Below are positions 43,923 through 52,613 of a stretch of DNA of 64,000 nucleotides, one piece after another. The notes under the pieces are model-generated. The model made no database searches, was not told where the DNA came from, and saw nothing but the letters and a program-made list of their open reading frames with translations. Origin of the DNA: Thiodiazotropha sp040506975. Its GTDB lineage: Bacteria; Pseudomonadota; Gammaproteobacteria; Chromatiales; Chromatiaceae. The first letter of the stretch is position 1, and every line of letters begins with the position of its first letter. Position numbers and translations under genes: made by a program. The DNA lies in NCBI GenBank assembly GCA_965211775.1, contig OZ242974.1, positions 4,712,001-4,776,000 of the forward strand, given 5' to 3'.

Positions 43923-45200
43923 TCACTGCTGTCCCGCTAACTTTCAAAGCAAAGCCATCTGATTATTATCAGGTTGGCCCTCGCGGGGTGGGTCACCTCG
44001 CAGCAATGCCATCAGATCCCGTTTTTCAAACAAATTAAGCTGTAGTAATCGTAATATTTGTTGCATGCTTTTTTGCAACTTCGACTGGAACTTGAGAAAG
44101 GCCAGTAGCAAATAGACACACAATGCAATCCAGATCTGTGTCATAAGCGCATTTTTGCTGGTACCCACAAATGATTTGATTTTCAGGTTTTGTTTGATCC
44201 ATTTGAAAAACAATTCAACCTGCCACCTTGCCCTGTATATATCGGCAATCGTTTTGGCAGCAAGCTCGAAATTGTTGGTGAGAAACACATAACGCCTTCC
44301 GGTCTCCGCATCCCGATAGCCGATACGACGTAATGGTACTGGGCACTTTTTGGCAGTCTGCGCACCTGTAAACTCAATGGTTTGGTCGCTGGTCAATCCC
44401 TTACTTTTCAACACTGATCGACGGCTTACCGTACGGTACTTTGCATTGGTCTTCAGGCGAGTGACAAAAAATATCCCTTTTGCTGTCAGTTGGTTATACC
44501 AAGCGTAGTCGTTGTAACCCTTATCAACCGCCACGATACTCCCCTTGGGGAATTTCAAGGCACGCCCGACAGTTACATCGTGTGCCTTACCCTCTGTCAC
44601 CGTCACAAATTCCGGCAAATAGCCCGAGTGGTTCAACCCAACATGCAGTTTTATCGCTCCTTTCGTCGTGCGAAAATCAGCCCAGGGGAAAACAGACAGA
44701 CATAAATCGATCGTCGAAGCATCCAGCGAATAAAGTGGGTTGCTGAAACGAAAATCATGACCAGGAACCACACCCTGACAGCGATGCAACAGCTTTCCAA
44801 ACAAAGCTTCATACAGCCCGTATGGCTTACCATCATTGATACGGGATAAATTGGAACGTGACAGTTTTGCACTACCGAGGTGATAAAGACGATGGGCTTG
44901 CGCGGACATACTGTCAACGATGTCACGTAAGCTGTTTCGACCTGACAGTTGCGCCATTGCCAGGGTTACGAATTGCGACCAACGTGAGGCTGTTCGGAAA
45001 GAACGGCCTGTATGGTGCTGTTTTGCAAGGGTCTCGAATTCATGTCTCGGTATTAGTTTCAGAAGTTGTGAAAACACAGTATTATGGTGACTCAAGGCCT
45101 GATTTCCTTTTTGTTTTTCAATGGTTTGTGGTGAACTCATTGTAACAAAACAAACTGGTCTTCAGGCCTTCTTATTCTCTCCTTAACGGGACAGCAGTGA
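43923..45200 (-). mobile_element. IS4-family element
   Basis: This 1278-bp element has inverted ends TCACTGCTGTCCCGCTAA and, from the other side, TCACTGCTGTCCCGTTAA. The likely target duplication is TGAATAA at 43916-43922 and 45201-45207 (7 bp; slightly shorter than most IS4 duplications). It is the only copy in the window. Confidence 0.85.
43944..45140 (-). CDS. IS4-family transposase
   Basis: This 398-residue protein has an N-terminal DUF4372-type domain (HNTVFSQLLKLIPRHEFETL), then DDE regions: SLDASTIDLCLS, IVAVDKGYNDYAWY and the IS4 YREK motif in YRARWQVELFFKWIKQ. The frame is intact. Confidence 0.93.
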   Translation of the reverse strand: MSSPQTIEKQKGNQALSHHNTVFSQLLKLIPRHEFETLAKQHHTGRSFRTASRWSQFVTLAMAQLSGRNSLRDIVDSMSAQAHRLYHLGSAKLSRSNLSRINDGKPYGLYEALFGKLLHRCQGVVPGHDFRFSNPLYSLDASTIDLCLSVFPWADFRTTKGAIKLHVGLNHSGYLPEFVTVTEGKAHDVTVGRALKFPKGSIVAVDKGYNDYAWYNQLTAKGIFFVTRLKTNAKYRTVSRRSVLKSKGLTSDQTIEFTGAQTAKKCPVPLRRIGYRDAETGRRYVFLTNNFELAAKTIADIYRARWQVELFFKWIKQNLKIKSFVGTSKNALMTQIWIALCVYLLLAFLKFQSKLQKSMQQILRLLQLNLFEKRDLMALLRGDPPREGQPDNNQMALL

Positions 45201-45206
45201 TGAATA

Positions 45207-45412
45207 ATATATTTCTCACAGAGTGAGATTACATCTTCTGTACCGAGCCAATCTGAGAGTTTGTATTTGGTTGCAACCGCAGGTTCATCCGGTTTTGACT
45301 CTGGCGCGGAAGATGGTTCGTTATGCTCTCTTACATGGCCACGATCGATATGGTTTCCTATTTTTTTCAGGGAGGAAATAAGCTCGACTGCAATCCTGGC
45401 ATAGCCGCTCAC
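45207..45412 (-). CDS. unrecognised ORF cut by the IS4 element
   Basis: The frame from ATG 45412 (MSGYARIAVELISSLKKIGN and a polar P/E-rich middle) enters the IS end after about 68 residues. Without the IS and one duplication it would continue for some 35 residues, through the G21 tract (as prolines), to TAA. No family is recognised and the composition is AT-rich. It may not be a gene. Confidence 0.25.
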
Positions 45413-45474
45413 TCAGCGCGTTATTTTAAAACTGTTCCGTGTGAATACGGCAAGGGCGGCTGATTCCTTCGGAA

Positions 45475-45753
45475 CTACTTAGCCGCTTTATCGACAAGTT
45501 GGCCATCCACGAATTTGTGCAGCACGCTGGACACCAGCGTTTGATAAGGAATGCCTTCTTTCAAGGCTCGAGCTTGAAGCGCCCTGAGGTCCTTGGAAGA
45601 CAGGCGAATATTGATACGGGCATCTTTCTTGAAGGCTGCTTCGGCATATTTTTGATGCTCTGCAATAATTTTCGACGCCCCCTTGGCCCGTTTGAGCTGA
45701 CCACCTTCAAAGGCTTCAAGGATTTTCTTTTCTTCAGAATCGAGCTTATTCAT
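45475..45753 (-). CDS. CopG/BrnA-like antitoxin (ribbon-helix-helix)
   Basis: This 92-residue protein (MNKLDSEEKKILEAFEGGQL) has a C-terminal ribbon-helix-helix: strand DARINIRLSSKDL, helices ALQARALKEG and YQTLVSSVLHKFVDG. This is the CopG-type antitoxin paired with BrnT-like toxins. ATG 45753 is chosen because it overlaps the end of the toxin remnant, the normal TA spacing. Such proteins repress their own operon and neutralise the toxin. Here the toxin is broken, leaving an orphan antitoxin. Confidence 0.85.
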   Translation of the reverse strand: MNKLDSEEKKILEAFEGGQLKRAKGASKIIAEHQKYAEAAFKKDARINIRLSSKDLRALQARALKEGIPYQTLVSSVLHKFVDGQLVDKAAK

Positions 45754-45850
45754 CTGAACCACCAAGATACTGTTTAGTAACCTTAAAGGAAATTCCCCGT
45801 TCTGTCCTGAGAAGCTCATTCTTCTCCGAATTCCATGCAAAGGTTTTCAT
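45746..45850 (-). pseudogene. BrnT-type toxin remnant
   Basis: ATG 45850 opens MKTFAWNSEKNELLRTERGI and SF, the diagnostic N-terminus of BrnT-like toxins. After residue 22 the sequence turns to KVTKQYLGGSDE and a stop, so about 60 residues have been deleted. It is only 34 residues long and sits immediately upstream of its cognate antitoxin. Confidence 0.75.
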
Positions 45851-45909
45851 CCTTGACGCGTAGCACGATGTGTGTCTTTTGTCTTCTTTCGGCTAACGGC
45901 CGGGTTTTT

Positions 45910-47511
45910 TTATTGTTTGACGTTTCCAAAGCCTTGCTCGGGCCAGGCGATAATGAAACGCGCACCGCCCCAGGAGGAGCTCTCGACCCACACCCTGCCG
46001 CCGTGCCAGCGGGTGATCTGACTGACGATCGCCAGCCCGAGCCCGACCCCGCCCGACTCCCGGTCGCGGGCGCTGTCGAGGCGGGCGAAGGGCTCGAAGA
46101 TACGCTCCCTCTCCTGTTCGGGCACCCCCGATCCATCGTCCTCCACGACAATCCTCGCCTCGCCGTCACCCCAGTCCCCGCGCAACACTATCTTCGAGGC
46201 GGCATGCCGGTGGGCGTTTCGCAGCAGATTCTTCACTGCACGGCCCATCAAGCGGCCATCCAGATTCACAACGCGATCGACGGAACCTGTTGAACGTTCA
46301 CAGACGGCGCGTTGCATCGGCAGTGACTCCTCCAGATCGATCGATAACTCGTTCAACCAGCCATTGAGACTGACCGGCTCCAACACCAGCTCTGGGCGCT
46401 CCCGGTCGAGCCTCGAATAGCTTAGGGATTCTTTGACCAGCTCTTCCAGCTCCCGGATATCCTTGCGCATGGCGCTGATGTGGCGCTCCCGGTCACCCTC
46501 GTGCTGAGGCTCCTCCAACATATCAAGGCGGAAGCGCAGGCGCGCGATGGGGGTGCGCAGTTCATGGGAGACCGCACCGGTGAGTTCGCGATGGGAGTGG
46601 ATCAGGCGTTGCAGGCGATCGGCCATGGTGTTGAAGGCGTCCGCCAGCGGCTTCAGTGCCGAGCGCCGCCTGACCAGGAGGCGGGTATCCAGGTCGCCGG
46701 TACCGAAATCCCGCACGCCCCGATCGATGCGATTGAGGTCCCGCCACACCGGGCGCACCCAGAAGTAGACCGCGAGAGCGACCAGCAGCGCGAGCATCAA
46801 ATAGAGTATGGGATTGAAGTAGCGCAACAGCGGCGGCAGCGGAAAGGGACCGGCACGGAACACCTGCTGCGAATCCCCCAGGCGTTTGTAGTAGATCTCA
46901 TTCATCTCCTCCAGCCCCAGGATCACGATCTTCCCCATCTCGATATCGCTCAACCGCTGTTGCGGCAGGGATGGATCGTCAAGCCCGAGCATCGCCAAGG
47001 GCATGTCGAAGGCACTGTCCATCTGTTGCAGCAGCGCCGGCCATTGCGCGGGATCGTGGGCAAGAAACCTCGATTCCACCAGATAGACGATCCCCTCCAC
47101 CTGATCACGCTCTTCCTGCTCCGGATTGGGGCCCAGGACCATCATGAGATAACGATCCGCGTCGAATACACGCTTATAGAACCGGGTCTGCTCCCCCTCT
47201 TCGCGAAACACCAGTTCCCCCGCCTGCGCACTTCGCCTCTGTTTGTCGCTCAGATCGATCTGATCGAGGCTGTAGAGACCGAGCCCGTACCGGAAGTGGG
47301 GTTCCAGATTCGCGATCTCCTGCTCCCAGCGCGACGGCGGATGTTCCTGCAACCGCAGCTCAACCAGTTCGTAGGCGCCGAGCATCGCCTGTTCATAGTA
47401 GCGCTTTACGGTACCGTGCAGGACGAGATCGGGAAACCAGATGAGACTGAGAAAGAAGAAGGCGATGGTGATGAAGAGAACACTGTACAGCGTGATGTAG
47501 AGCCGTGCCAT
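45910..47511 (-). CDS. RstB-like sensor histidine kinase
   Basis: This 533-residue kinase has TM1 (residues about 6-25), a periplasmic sensor (about 30-225) with two RstB-type repeats, TM2 (about 231-251), a HAMP domain, phospho-His 316 in GAVSHELRTPIARL and an ATPase domain with NLLRNAHRHA, DDGSGVPE and GGVGLGLAI. It phosphorylates the response regulator encoded just upstream (47517). RstAB-like systems control mipA-type envelope and efflux genes in some bacteria; the MipA-MacAB operon lies beyond the IS and TA locus. Confidence 0.92.
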   Translation of the reverse strand: MARLYITLYSVLFITIAFFFLSLIWFPDLVLHGTVKRYYEQAMLGAYELVELRLQEHPPSRWEQEIANLEPHFRYGLGLYSLDQIDLSDKQRRSAQAGELVFREEGEQTRFYKRVFDADRYLMMVLGPNPEQEERDQVEGIVYLVESRFLAHDPAQWPALLQQMDSAFDMPLAMLGLDDPSLPQQRLSDIEMGKIVILGLEEMNEIYYKRLGDSQQVFRAGPFPLPPLLRYFNPILYLMLALLVALAVYFWVRPVWRDLNRIDRGVRDFGTGDLDTRLLVRRRSALKPLADAFNTMADRLQRLIHSHRELTGAVSHELRTPIARLRFRLDMLEEPQHEGDRERHISAMRKDIRELEELVKESLSYSRLDRERPELVLEPVSLNGWLNELSIDLEESLPMQRAVCERSTGSVDRVVNLDGRLMGRAVKNLLRNAHRHAASKIVLRGDWGDGEARIVVEDDGSGVPEQERERIFEPFARLDSARDRESGGVGLGLAIVSQITRWHGGRVWVESSSWGGARFIIAWPEQGFGNVKQ

Positions 47512-47516
47512 GACGA

Positions 47517-48242
47517 TCAGTCCCAGGCGTCGGGCACGAAGAGATAACCGCGGCCGCGTACGGTCTTGATGCGATAAGGGTGGTTGGCGTCGTCGCCTAG
47601 TTTGCGCCGCAGCCTGGAGATGCCGATATCCACCGAACGGTCGAGACCGTCGTAACCGAAGCCGCGCAGGGTCTTCAGCGCGCTGTCCCGGTCAACCACC
47701 TTGCCGGCCCTGCTGGCCAGCAGCCACAACAGATCGAACTCGCCGGTGGAGAGCTCCACACTCATATCATCGACAGTGACCGCCCGCGCGCTGGCGTCGA
47801 TGCAGAGTCCGCCGAATCGTAATCCTTCATCCGCATCCTGACGATTGTTCCCGATCTGGCGATAGCGCCGCAGCAGGGAGCGAAGCCTGGCCAGCAACAC
47901 CCTCGGCTCCACCGGTTTGGTGAGGTAGTCATCGGCACCCAGTTCGAGTCCCACGATCTCGTCCACGTCCTCGTCCCTGGCGGTGAACATCACGATCGGA
48001 CCCGGAAACTCCATGCGCAACTCGCGGCAGATATCCAACCCGTCCCGGCCGGGCAGATTCAGATCGAGCACCAGGATGTCCGGATTCTGCAGCCTCACCC
48101 GGTCGGGGGCGGTATCGCCACGATGCTCCAGACTCACCGTGAACTCATAGCGCTGGAGATACTCCCTCACAAGTTCAGCGAGTTCCACATCGTCCTCAAC
48201 CAACAGCACCCTTGCGGGTCCATTTTCAGCATTGACCTGCAT
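47517..48242 (-). CDS. RstA/OmpR-like response regulator
   Basis: This 241-residue regulator has a receiver domain (VLLVEDDVELAELVREYL, phospho-Asp in ILVLDLNLPGRDG, Lys in YLTKPVEPR) and a C-terminal winged helix (LSTGEFDLLWLLASRAGKVV and the recognition helix end VDIGISRLRRKLGDD). ATG 48242 gives the usual N-terminus; an upstream ATG (48287) adds 15 residues. It lies 5 bases before the kinase gene. Confidence 0.93.
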   Translation of the reverse strand: MQVNAENGPARVLLVEDDVELAELVREYLQRYEFTVSLEHRGDTAPDRVRLQNPDILVLDLNLPGRDGLDICRELRMEFPGPIVMFTARDEDVDEIVGLELGADDYLTKPVEPRVLLARLRSLLRRYRQIGNNRQDADEGLRFGGLCIDASARAVTVDDMSVELSTGEFDLLWLLASRAGKVVDRDSALKTLRGFGYDGLDRSVDIGISRLRRKLGDDANHPYRIKTVRGRGYLFVPDAWD

Positions 48243-48312
48243 TGAGCCCCTCACTCCCGAAAATCCCACACTGTAGTATCGTGCCATGATGCCCTGAAAC
48301 GACGCTTAACCG

Positions 48313-48334
48313 TAGGGCCTGTTAACACTAACAC
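48313..48334. repeat. single MITE-like end
   Basis: TAGGGCCTGTTAACACTAAC matches the complete end with its TA border. It is 71 bases upstream of the rstA ATG and could influence its promoter. The rest of the gap to the cytochrome gene (48335-48529) shows no recognised feature. Confidence 0.65.
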
Positions 48335-48529
48335 GATCAACCACATTCGCCTGTTTCCGAAGGTATTGCTGTGTAACAGAATGTAGCCTTACCCGCTCCA
48401 TGCATGGGGGATAATACCGATGACTGAGCACCCGTCGCAGACAGGCCATTGCAGATGCAGAAATGCCGGTATGTGAAAAATCTTTTGATCGGACCTTAAG
48501 ATGCCGCCTGTATGTCCCGCACAGAGTGC

Positions 48530-49357
48530 TCAATCGTCGTCATGCCGGCGTCCGTATCCCTCGTCATCATCATAGCGCCGAACTCCGGGTCCATATTCAG
48601 ACCCACCGCCGAACCGTTTTCTTCCACTACGCAAGGCGTCATCCGTGCGGGAACGCCAGCGCCACTTTGCCTCATCCTCGTCCCCGCTACGATGGCACTC
48701 GACGCAATTCTCATAGTCGTAGATCCCTTCCTCGATATGCTCGCCGCGTATGTTCGACCTCGAATGCTCGTGACAACCGTAACAGGTGTAGCTGTTGAAA
48801 TCGCTGTCAATATGACAGGTCTCGCACTCGGCCTCATGGTCGCGGTCGAAACGAAAATAGTCATCATGGTCGAATGTCGCCGGCTTCCAGCCTTCAACGG
48901 TATGGCACTGATTGCAACTGTCCTCGATCTTCCGATGTAAGGCATCCGCCGGGTTGGCATGACATCCTTCGCACTGCTCGCGTACAGTCGTCCCGACCAG
49001 CTCATGGGAAAACTGACTGATGGGCCGAAAGGCCATCACTCCATTGTGGTCGCTATGGCAGGCGACGCAATCCTCTTCCGTGAGCTGCTGATGAAACGCC
49101 ACATTTTTCTTTTCTCCGCCGATCGGCAGCCCCAGAGTGGTTTTGATACCGATCTCGTCCACCTTGTGGCAGGCGATGCATTTGTCAGGCGTACTGCCTA
49201 TGAACGGCGTATGGCAGGCAAAACAGTCGTCTGAAATCTCCTCGTGGGCCTTTATCGGTTTACCGGGACTGACCATCAAATGTGGCCACATCAACGTCAA
49301 GGCGATCAGCACCACCAGATTCAGGGTTACCGCCCACAGCAGTTTTCGATGCTTCAT
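48530..49357 (-). CDS. octaheme c-type cytochrome, membrane-anchored
   Basis: This 275-residue protein has a signal anchor (LLWAVTLNLVVLIALTLMW) and eight CxxCH motifs: CFACH, CIACH, CVACH, CEGCH, CNQCH, CETCH, CYGCH and CVECH. The tail after the last heme is low-complexity and rich in Arg, Gly and Asp. ATG 49357 overlaps the stop of the upstream cytochrome b-like gene as ATGA. It is probably a periplasmic electron carrier partnered with the next two genes. The family is near the doubled-CxxCH cytochromes; no catalytic residue can be assigned. Confidence 0.85.
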   Translation of the reverse strand: MKHRKLLWAVTLNLVVLIALTLMWPHLMVSPGKPIKAHEEISDDCFACHTPFIGSTPDKCIACHKVDEIGIKTTLGLPIGGEKKNVAFHQQLTEEDCVACHSDHNGVMAFRPISQFSHELVGTTVREQCEGCHANPADALHRKIEDSCNQCHTVEGWKPATFDHDDYFRFDRDHEAECETCHIDSDFNSYTCYGCHEHSRSNIRGEHIEEGIYDYENCVECHRSGDEDEAKWRWRSRTDDALRSGRKRFGGGSEYGPGVRRYDDDEGYGRRHDDD

Positions 49358-49932
49358 TGCCATTGCCAAAAGAGAAAGATACTCAGGATATGGGCCAGTC
49401 CAAGCACGGCGAAGGCGAGCGTGATGGGCAGATGGACCACCCGCCACTGCTTCATCGCATCAAGCGTGGTGGCGTCCCAAAAGAGCCTGCGTTCGATCGA
49501 CTCCCCGCTCATTCCTTCCGCCCGGTAGTGATTCGCCTTCTCGGCAAGCCGCCTCCTCGCGCTGTCGAGCAGGTATTTTCCGGTCATGCCGCTGATCACA
49601 TTCACCAGCATGGCGATCAGTGCCAACCACGGCAGGATGGTGTAAATGTGGACGCCTGCGTGCACCAGAATCATCAATGCGCCTATCCAGGTCAGGGTTT
49701 CGTGCATCGCCAGCAATTGCTTCGGTTTACCGAATGCAATCTTGTTCCGTTTACGCAGGGAGTAGATGAAGGATGTCAGGATCAACAGGGTGCCGGGAAT
49801 CCCCAGCCAGCGGCCCAACCAGACCATATCAAACTGGTGCAACAGTAGATCGACAGCCAACGCCCCCAGGATCAATCCGGCAAAGATTGCGATGAAGGGC
49901 AAGATCTCTCGGCGCAGTATTGATCCTTCCAT
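49354..49932 (-). CDS. cytochrome b-like membrane protein
   Basis: This 192-residue protein has about five membrane helices (FIAIFAGLILGALAVDLLL, LLILTSFIYSL, TWIGALMILVHAGVHIYTI, IAMLVNVISGMTGKYLL, ITLAFAVLGLAHILSIFLF). Histidines in the helices (MHETL, LVHAGVHIY, VVHLP, LAHILS) could ligate two b hemes. It lies between the reductase and the cytochrome in one operon and could carry electrons through the membrane. No exact family is recognised; ferric-reductase-like or cytochrome b561-like are options. Confidence 0.7.
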   Translation of the reverse strand: MEGSILRREILPFIAIFAGLILGALAVDLLLHQFDMVWLGRWLGIPGTLLILTSFIYSLRKRNKIAFGKPKQLLAMHETLTWIGALMILVHAGVHIYTILPWLALIAMLVNVISGMTGKYLLDSARRRLAEKANHYRAEGMSGESIERRLFWDATTLDAMKQWRVVHLPITLAFAVLGLAHILSIFLFWQWQ

Positions 49933-49941
49933 ATCCGCCCC

Positions 49942-51213
49942 CTATAACGACAGTTTCAGATCACTCGAGGGACGGCTGACGCAGAGCAGGCAGTGGCCAG
50001 CCTCCACATCGGCATCGGGCGCATGGTTATATTCCACCTCGCCCGATTCAATCCTTGTCTGACAACTGCCGCAGCTACCGGCGCGACACGCCGAGTCCAC
50101 CGCAATGCCTTCACCTTCGGTAAAGCTGAGCAGCGAGTCATGACCATTCGTCCACTGTGCCGACCGACCGCTTTTGCTGAATGTCACACGCCAGGACGCT
50201 TCAGGCTTGTGCGACGCCTCGCTGACTTTCGCTTTCGGTTTTGCCAGAGATGCGGGACCGAAGGCTTCATAATGAATATCGGATGCCGGTATACCCAATG
50301 CCTGCAGCCCGGGAACGATACTCTCCATCATGGCGGCTGGCCCACAGATATAATATTGATAACGTCTCAGTCTGAGCACATCCTGCAGCAGCCTCATATC
50401 CACATGTCCGGCATGTTGGTAATCGGTCCCGATCCTGTCTGCCGCATCGGGACGACTGTAACAGAGATGCAGGTGAAAATGCGGGCGGGTCTGGTCAAGT
50501 CGTTTCAGCAAGGTGTGCATAATCACTTCACGTCCATTGCGCACGCCATAGAAGAGCCAGATCTCGCGTTCGCTCTTCTGCTCCACCAATGTATTGATGA
50601 TGCTGAGCATCGGAGTAATACCGATCCCTCCGGCAATCAGCACCAGCGGCAGGGGGGGGGCTTCCATCAGGTGAAAATTTCCCGAAGGCGCCTTGACCAT
50701 CAACAGATCACCCACCTCCACCCGGTCATGCAGATGGTTGGAGGCCTGGCCTGGCGGTGCCGTCGATCGATCCGCCGGCGCCCCCAAACGCTTGACCGAG
50801 ATACGGTAACAGTCCGGGCGTGACCGGTCGGAGAGCGAATAGCACCGAACCACGCTCCGCTTGTCGCCATCCCCCCCGGATTGCAGCTCGAGTTTCAACG
50901 TCAGATATTGGCCCGGGCGGAAGTCGGGCAACGTCATCGGTTCAGTGGGCTGAAGATAGAACGAGCAGATATCGCCGGCGACATTCTCCTCCACCCGGCG
51001 CACCACGCGAAACGGTTTGAATCCCTCCCGCTTTCCCGCAGCAGCCTGATGCCGCTCAAGGTCATAAACAGCCGGCGCTGCGATCTCTTCAGTAGCCGGA
51101 TCATCCTCGTTGCCGAGAGAATTGCGCTTACGCCAAATCCCTGTCAGTAGCGACAGCAATATTTGCAATACGATTGCAACAGCGATGATGAGTGCCAGTA
51201 GTCCCGTAGTCAT
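49942..51213 (-). CDS. membrane-anchored ferredoxin-NAD(P)H reductase with C-terminal 2Fe-2S domain
   Basis: This 423-residue protein has an N-terminal membrane anchor (LLALIIAVAIVLQILLSLLTG), an FAD-binding domain (RPGQYLTLKLEL and RCYSLSDRSRPDCYRISVKR), a NAD(P) domain (LVLIAGGIGITPMLSII and YYICGPAAMMESI) and a plant-type 2Fe-2S domain (CRAGSCGSCQTRI and later CLLC). The arrangement resembles Hmp/BenC-like reductases. It would oxidise NAD(P)H in the cytoplasm and pass electrons to the membrane protein encoded 9 bases downstream. Confidence 0.85.
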   Translation of the reverse strand: MTTGLLALIIAVAIVLQILLSLLTGIWRKRNSLGNEDDPATEEIAAPAVYDLERHQAAAGKREGFKPFRVVRRVEENVAGDICSFYLQPTEPMTLPDFRPGQYLTLKLELQSGGDGDKRSVVRCYSLSDRSRPDCYRISVKRLGAPADRSTAPPGQASNHLHDRVEVGDLLMVKAPSGNFHLMEAPPLPLVLIAGGIGITPMLSIINTLVEQKSEREIWLFYGVRNGREVIMHTLLKRLDQTRPHFHLHLCYSRPDAADRIGTDYQHAGHVDMRLLQDVLRLRRYQYYICGPAAMMESIVPGLQALGIPASDIHYEAFGPASLAKPKAKVSEASHKPEASWRVTFSKSGRSAQWTNGHDSLLSFTEGEGIAVDSACRAGSCGSCQTRIESGEVEYNHAPDADVEAGHCLLCVSRPSSDLKLSL

Positions 51214-51432
51214 TAATGATTCGAAAATCCGATCAGGTATGTCTGCTTCAAAGTGGTAGCTTGATATTAGATGGATAAAATGAATTCAAACTGAAAAGCG
51301 ATCAATCACCCATTCAAACAACAACCGGCAACCAGATCCATTAGGCAGGGGAGATGTTTCTGATTCAAATCCCGTATCGTGCTATATACCATGGTGGATC
51401 ATCCCCATACTTCCGGTAACTGAGAGACTGCC

Positions 51433-52443
51433 ATGGACCTGACCACCCAATATCTGGGCATGCAGCTTAAAAATCCGCTGGTGCCCTCCGCTTCCCCCCT
51501 CTCCCGCAGCATCGACGACGCCCGCCGTTTGGAAGACGCCGGCGCAGCCGCCATCATCATGTATTCCCTGTTCGAGGAGGCGGTCACCGCCGAGGAGGAG
51601 ACCATGGTGCGCTTTCTCCACCACCAGGAGACCGGCTTTGCCGAGGCGGACAGCTTCCTGCCCCACCACTATGACTTCTCCAACGGCCAGGAGCGCTATC
51701 TGGAGAATCTGCGGGCTTTGAAGGAGGCCCTGGAAATTCCCATCATCGCCAGCCTCAATGGCACCACGCCGGGCGGCTGGATCACCCATGCCGAGGAGAT
51801 TGAACAGGCAGGCGCCGATGCCCTGGAATTGAATGTCTACCATGTCGCCGCCGATGCCGATGTCAGCGGCAGCGAGGTCGAACAGCGCTATGTGGAACTG
51901 CTCAGCCAGCTGAAACAGCAGATATCAATTCCTATCAACATGAAGCTATCTCCGGCCTTCAGTTCGCTGGCGAACATGGTGAAACAACTTGAGCTGGCGG
52001 GCGCCGGCGGCGTGTCGCTGTTCAACCGTTTCTACCAGCCCGACATCAATATCGATAATCTGCGCCTCAGCACCAGTTTGCAGACCTCAACCTCCGCCGA
52101 ATCCCTGCTGGCAATGCGCTGGATCGCCATTCTTTATGGCCGCACCCTGCTCTCCCTCGGCGCCACAGGCGGCGTACATACTCCCGAGGATGCCATCAAG
52201 CTGCTGCTGGCGGGCGCCGATGTGGTCCACCTCTGCAGCCTGCTGCTGGAACAGGGCCCGGGAGCAATTCAGCCCATCTTTTCAGGCATTGAAGCGTGGA
52301 TGGAGGAGCAGGGATTTGAGTCGATTGACGAGTTTCGCGGCAGGGTCAGTCAGATCAGCGTTGCCGATCCGAGCGCCTTTGAACGGGTCAACTATGTCAA
52401 CATCATCGACAGCTTCACGCTCAGTCCGGGTGTGCGCGGATAG
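51433..52443 (+). CDS. dihydroorotate-dehydrogenase-like protein
   Basis: This 336-residue TIM-barrel protein has FMN-binding features of the DHOD family: MDLTTQYLGMQLKNPLVPSA, PIIASLNGTTPGGW, ALELNVYHVAADAD, INMKLSPAFSSLANMVKQLE and a final GGVHTPEDAIKLLLAGADVV. The active-site base region is unlike true PyrD, so it is one of the DHOD-like paralogues often encoded near nifJ (here 25.6 kb away). The substrate is not known. The ATG has GAGAGACTGCC before it, a weak ribosome site. Confidence 0.85.
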   Translation: MDLTTQYLGMQLKNPLVPSASPLSRSIDDARRLEDAGAAAIIMYSLFEEAVTAEEETMVRFLHHQETGFAEADSFLPHHYDFSNGQERYLENLRALKEALEIPIIASLNGTTPGGWITHAEEIEQAGADALELNVYHVAADADVSGSEVEQRYVELLSQLKQQISIPINMKLSPAFSSLANMVKQLELAGAGGVSLFNRFYQPDINIDNLRLSTSLQTSTSAESLLAMRWIAILYGRTLLSLGATGGVHTPEDAIKLLLAGADVVHLCSLLLEQGPGAIQPIFSGIEAWMEEQGFESIDEFRGRVSQISVADPSAFERVNYVNIIDSFTLSPGVRG

Positions 52444-52556
52444 ATATCAAGAGCTGCAAACCCGATAGCAAAAGCGTCAATAACTCCTATCCGGGTTAGC
52501 AGTAATCATCAAGCCCTGACATAATAGCGGCTGTCCCAGGGCCGGTCCGAAAAGCG

Positions 52557-52567
52557 TTAACAGGCCC
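52557..52567. repeat. single MITE-like end
   Basis: TTAACAGGCCC matches the outer end of the MITE-like family. The opposite end is not seen nearby. Confidence 0.4.
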
Positions 52568-52613
52568 ATGTATTCACAGACCCAGACAATAGCTAATGGA
52601 AGACTGATCTCTC

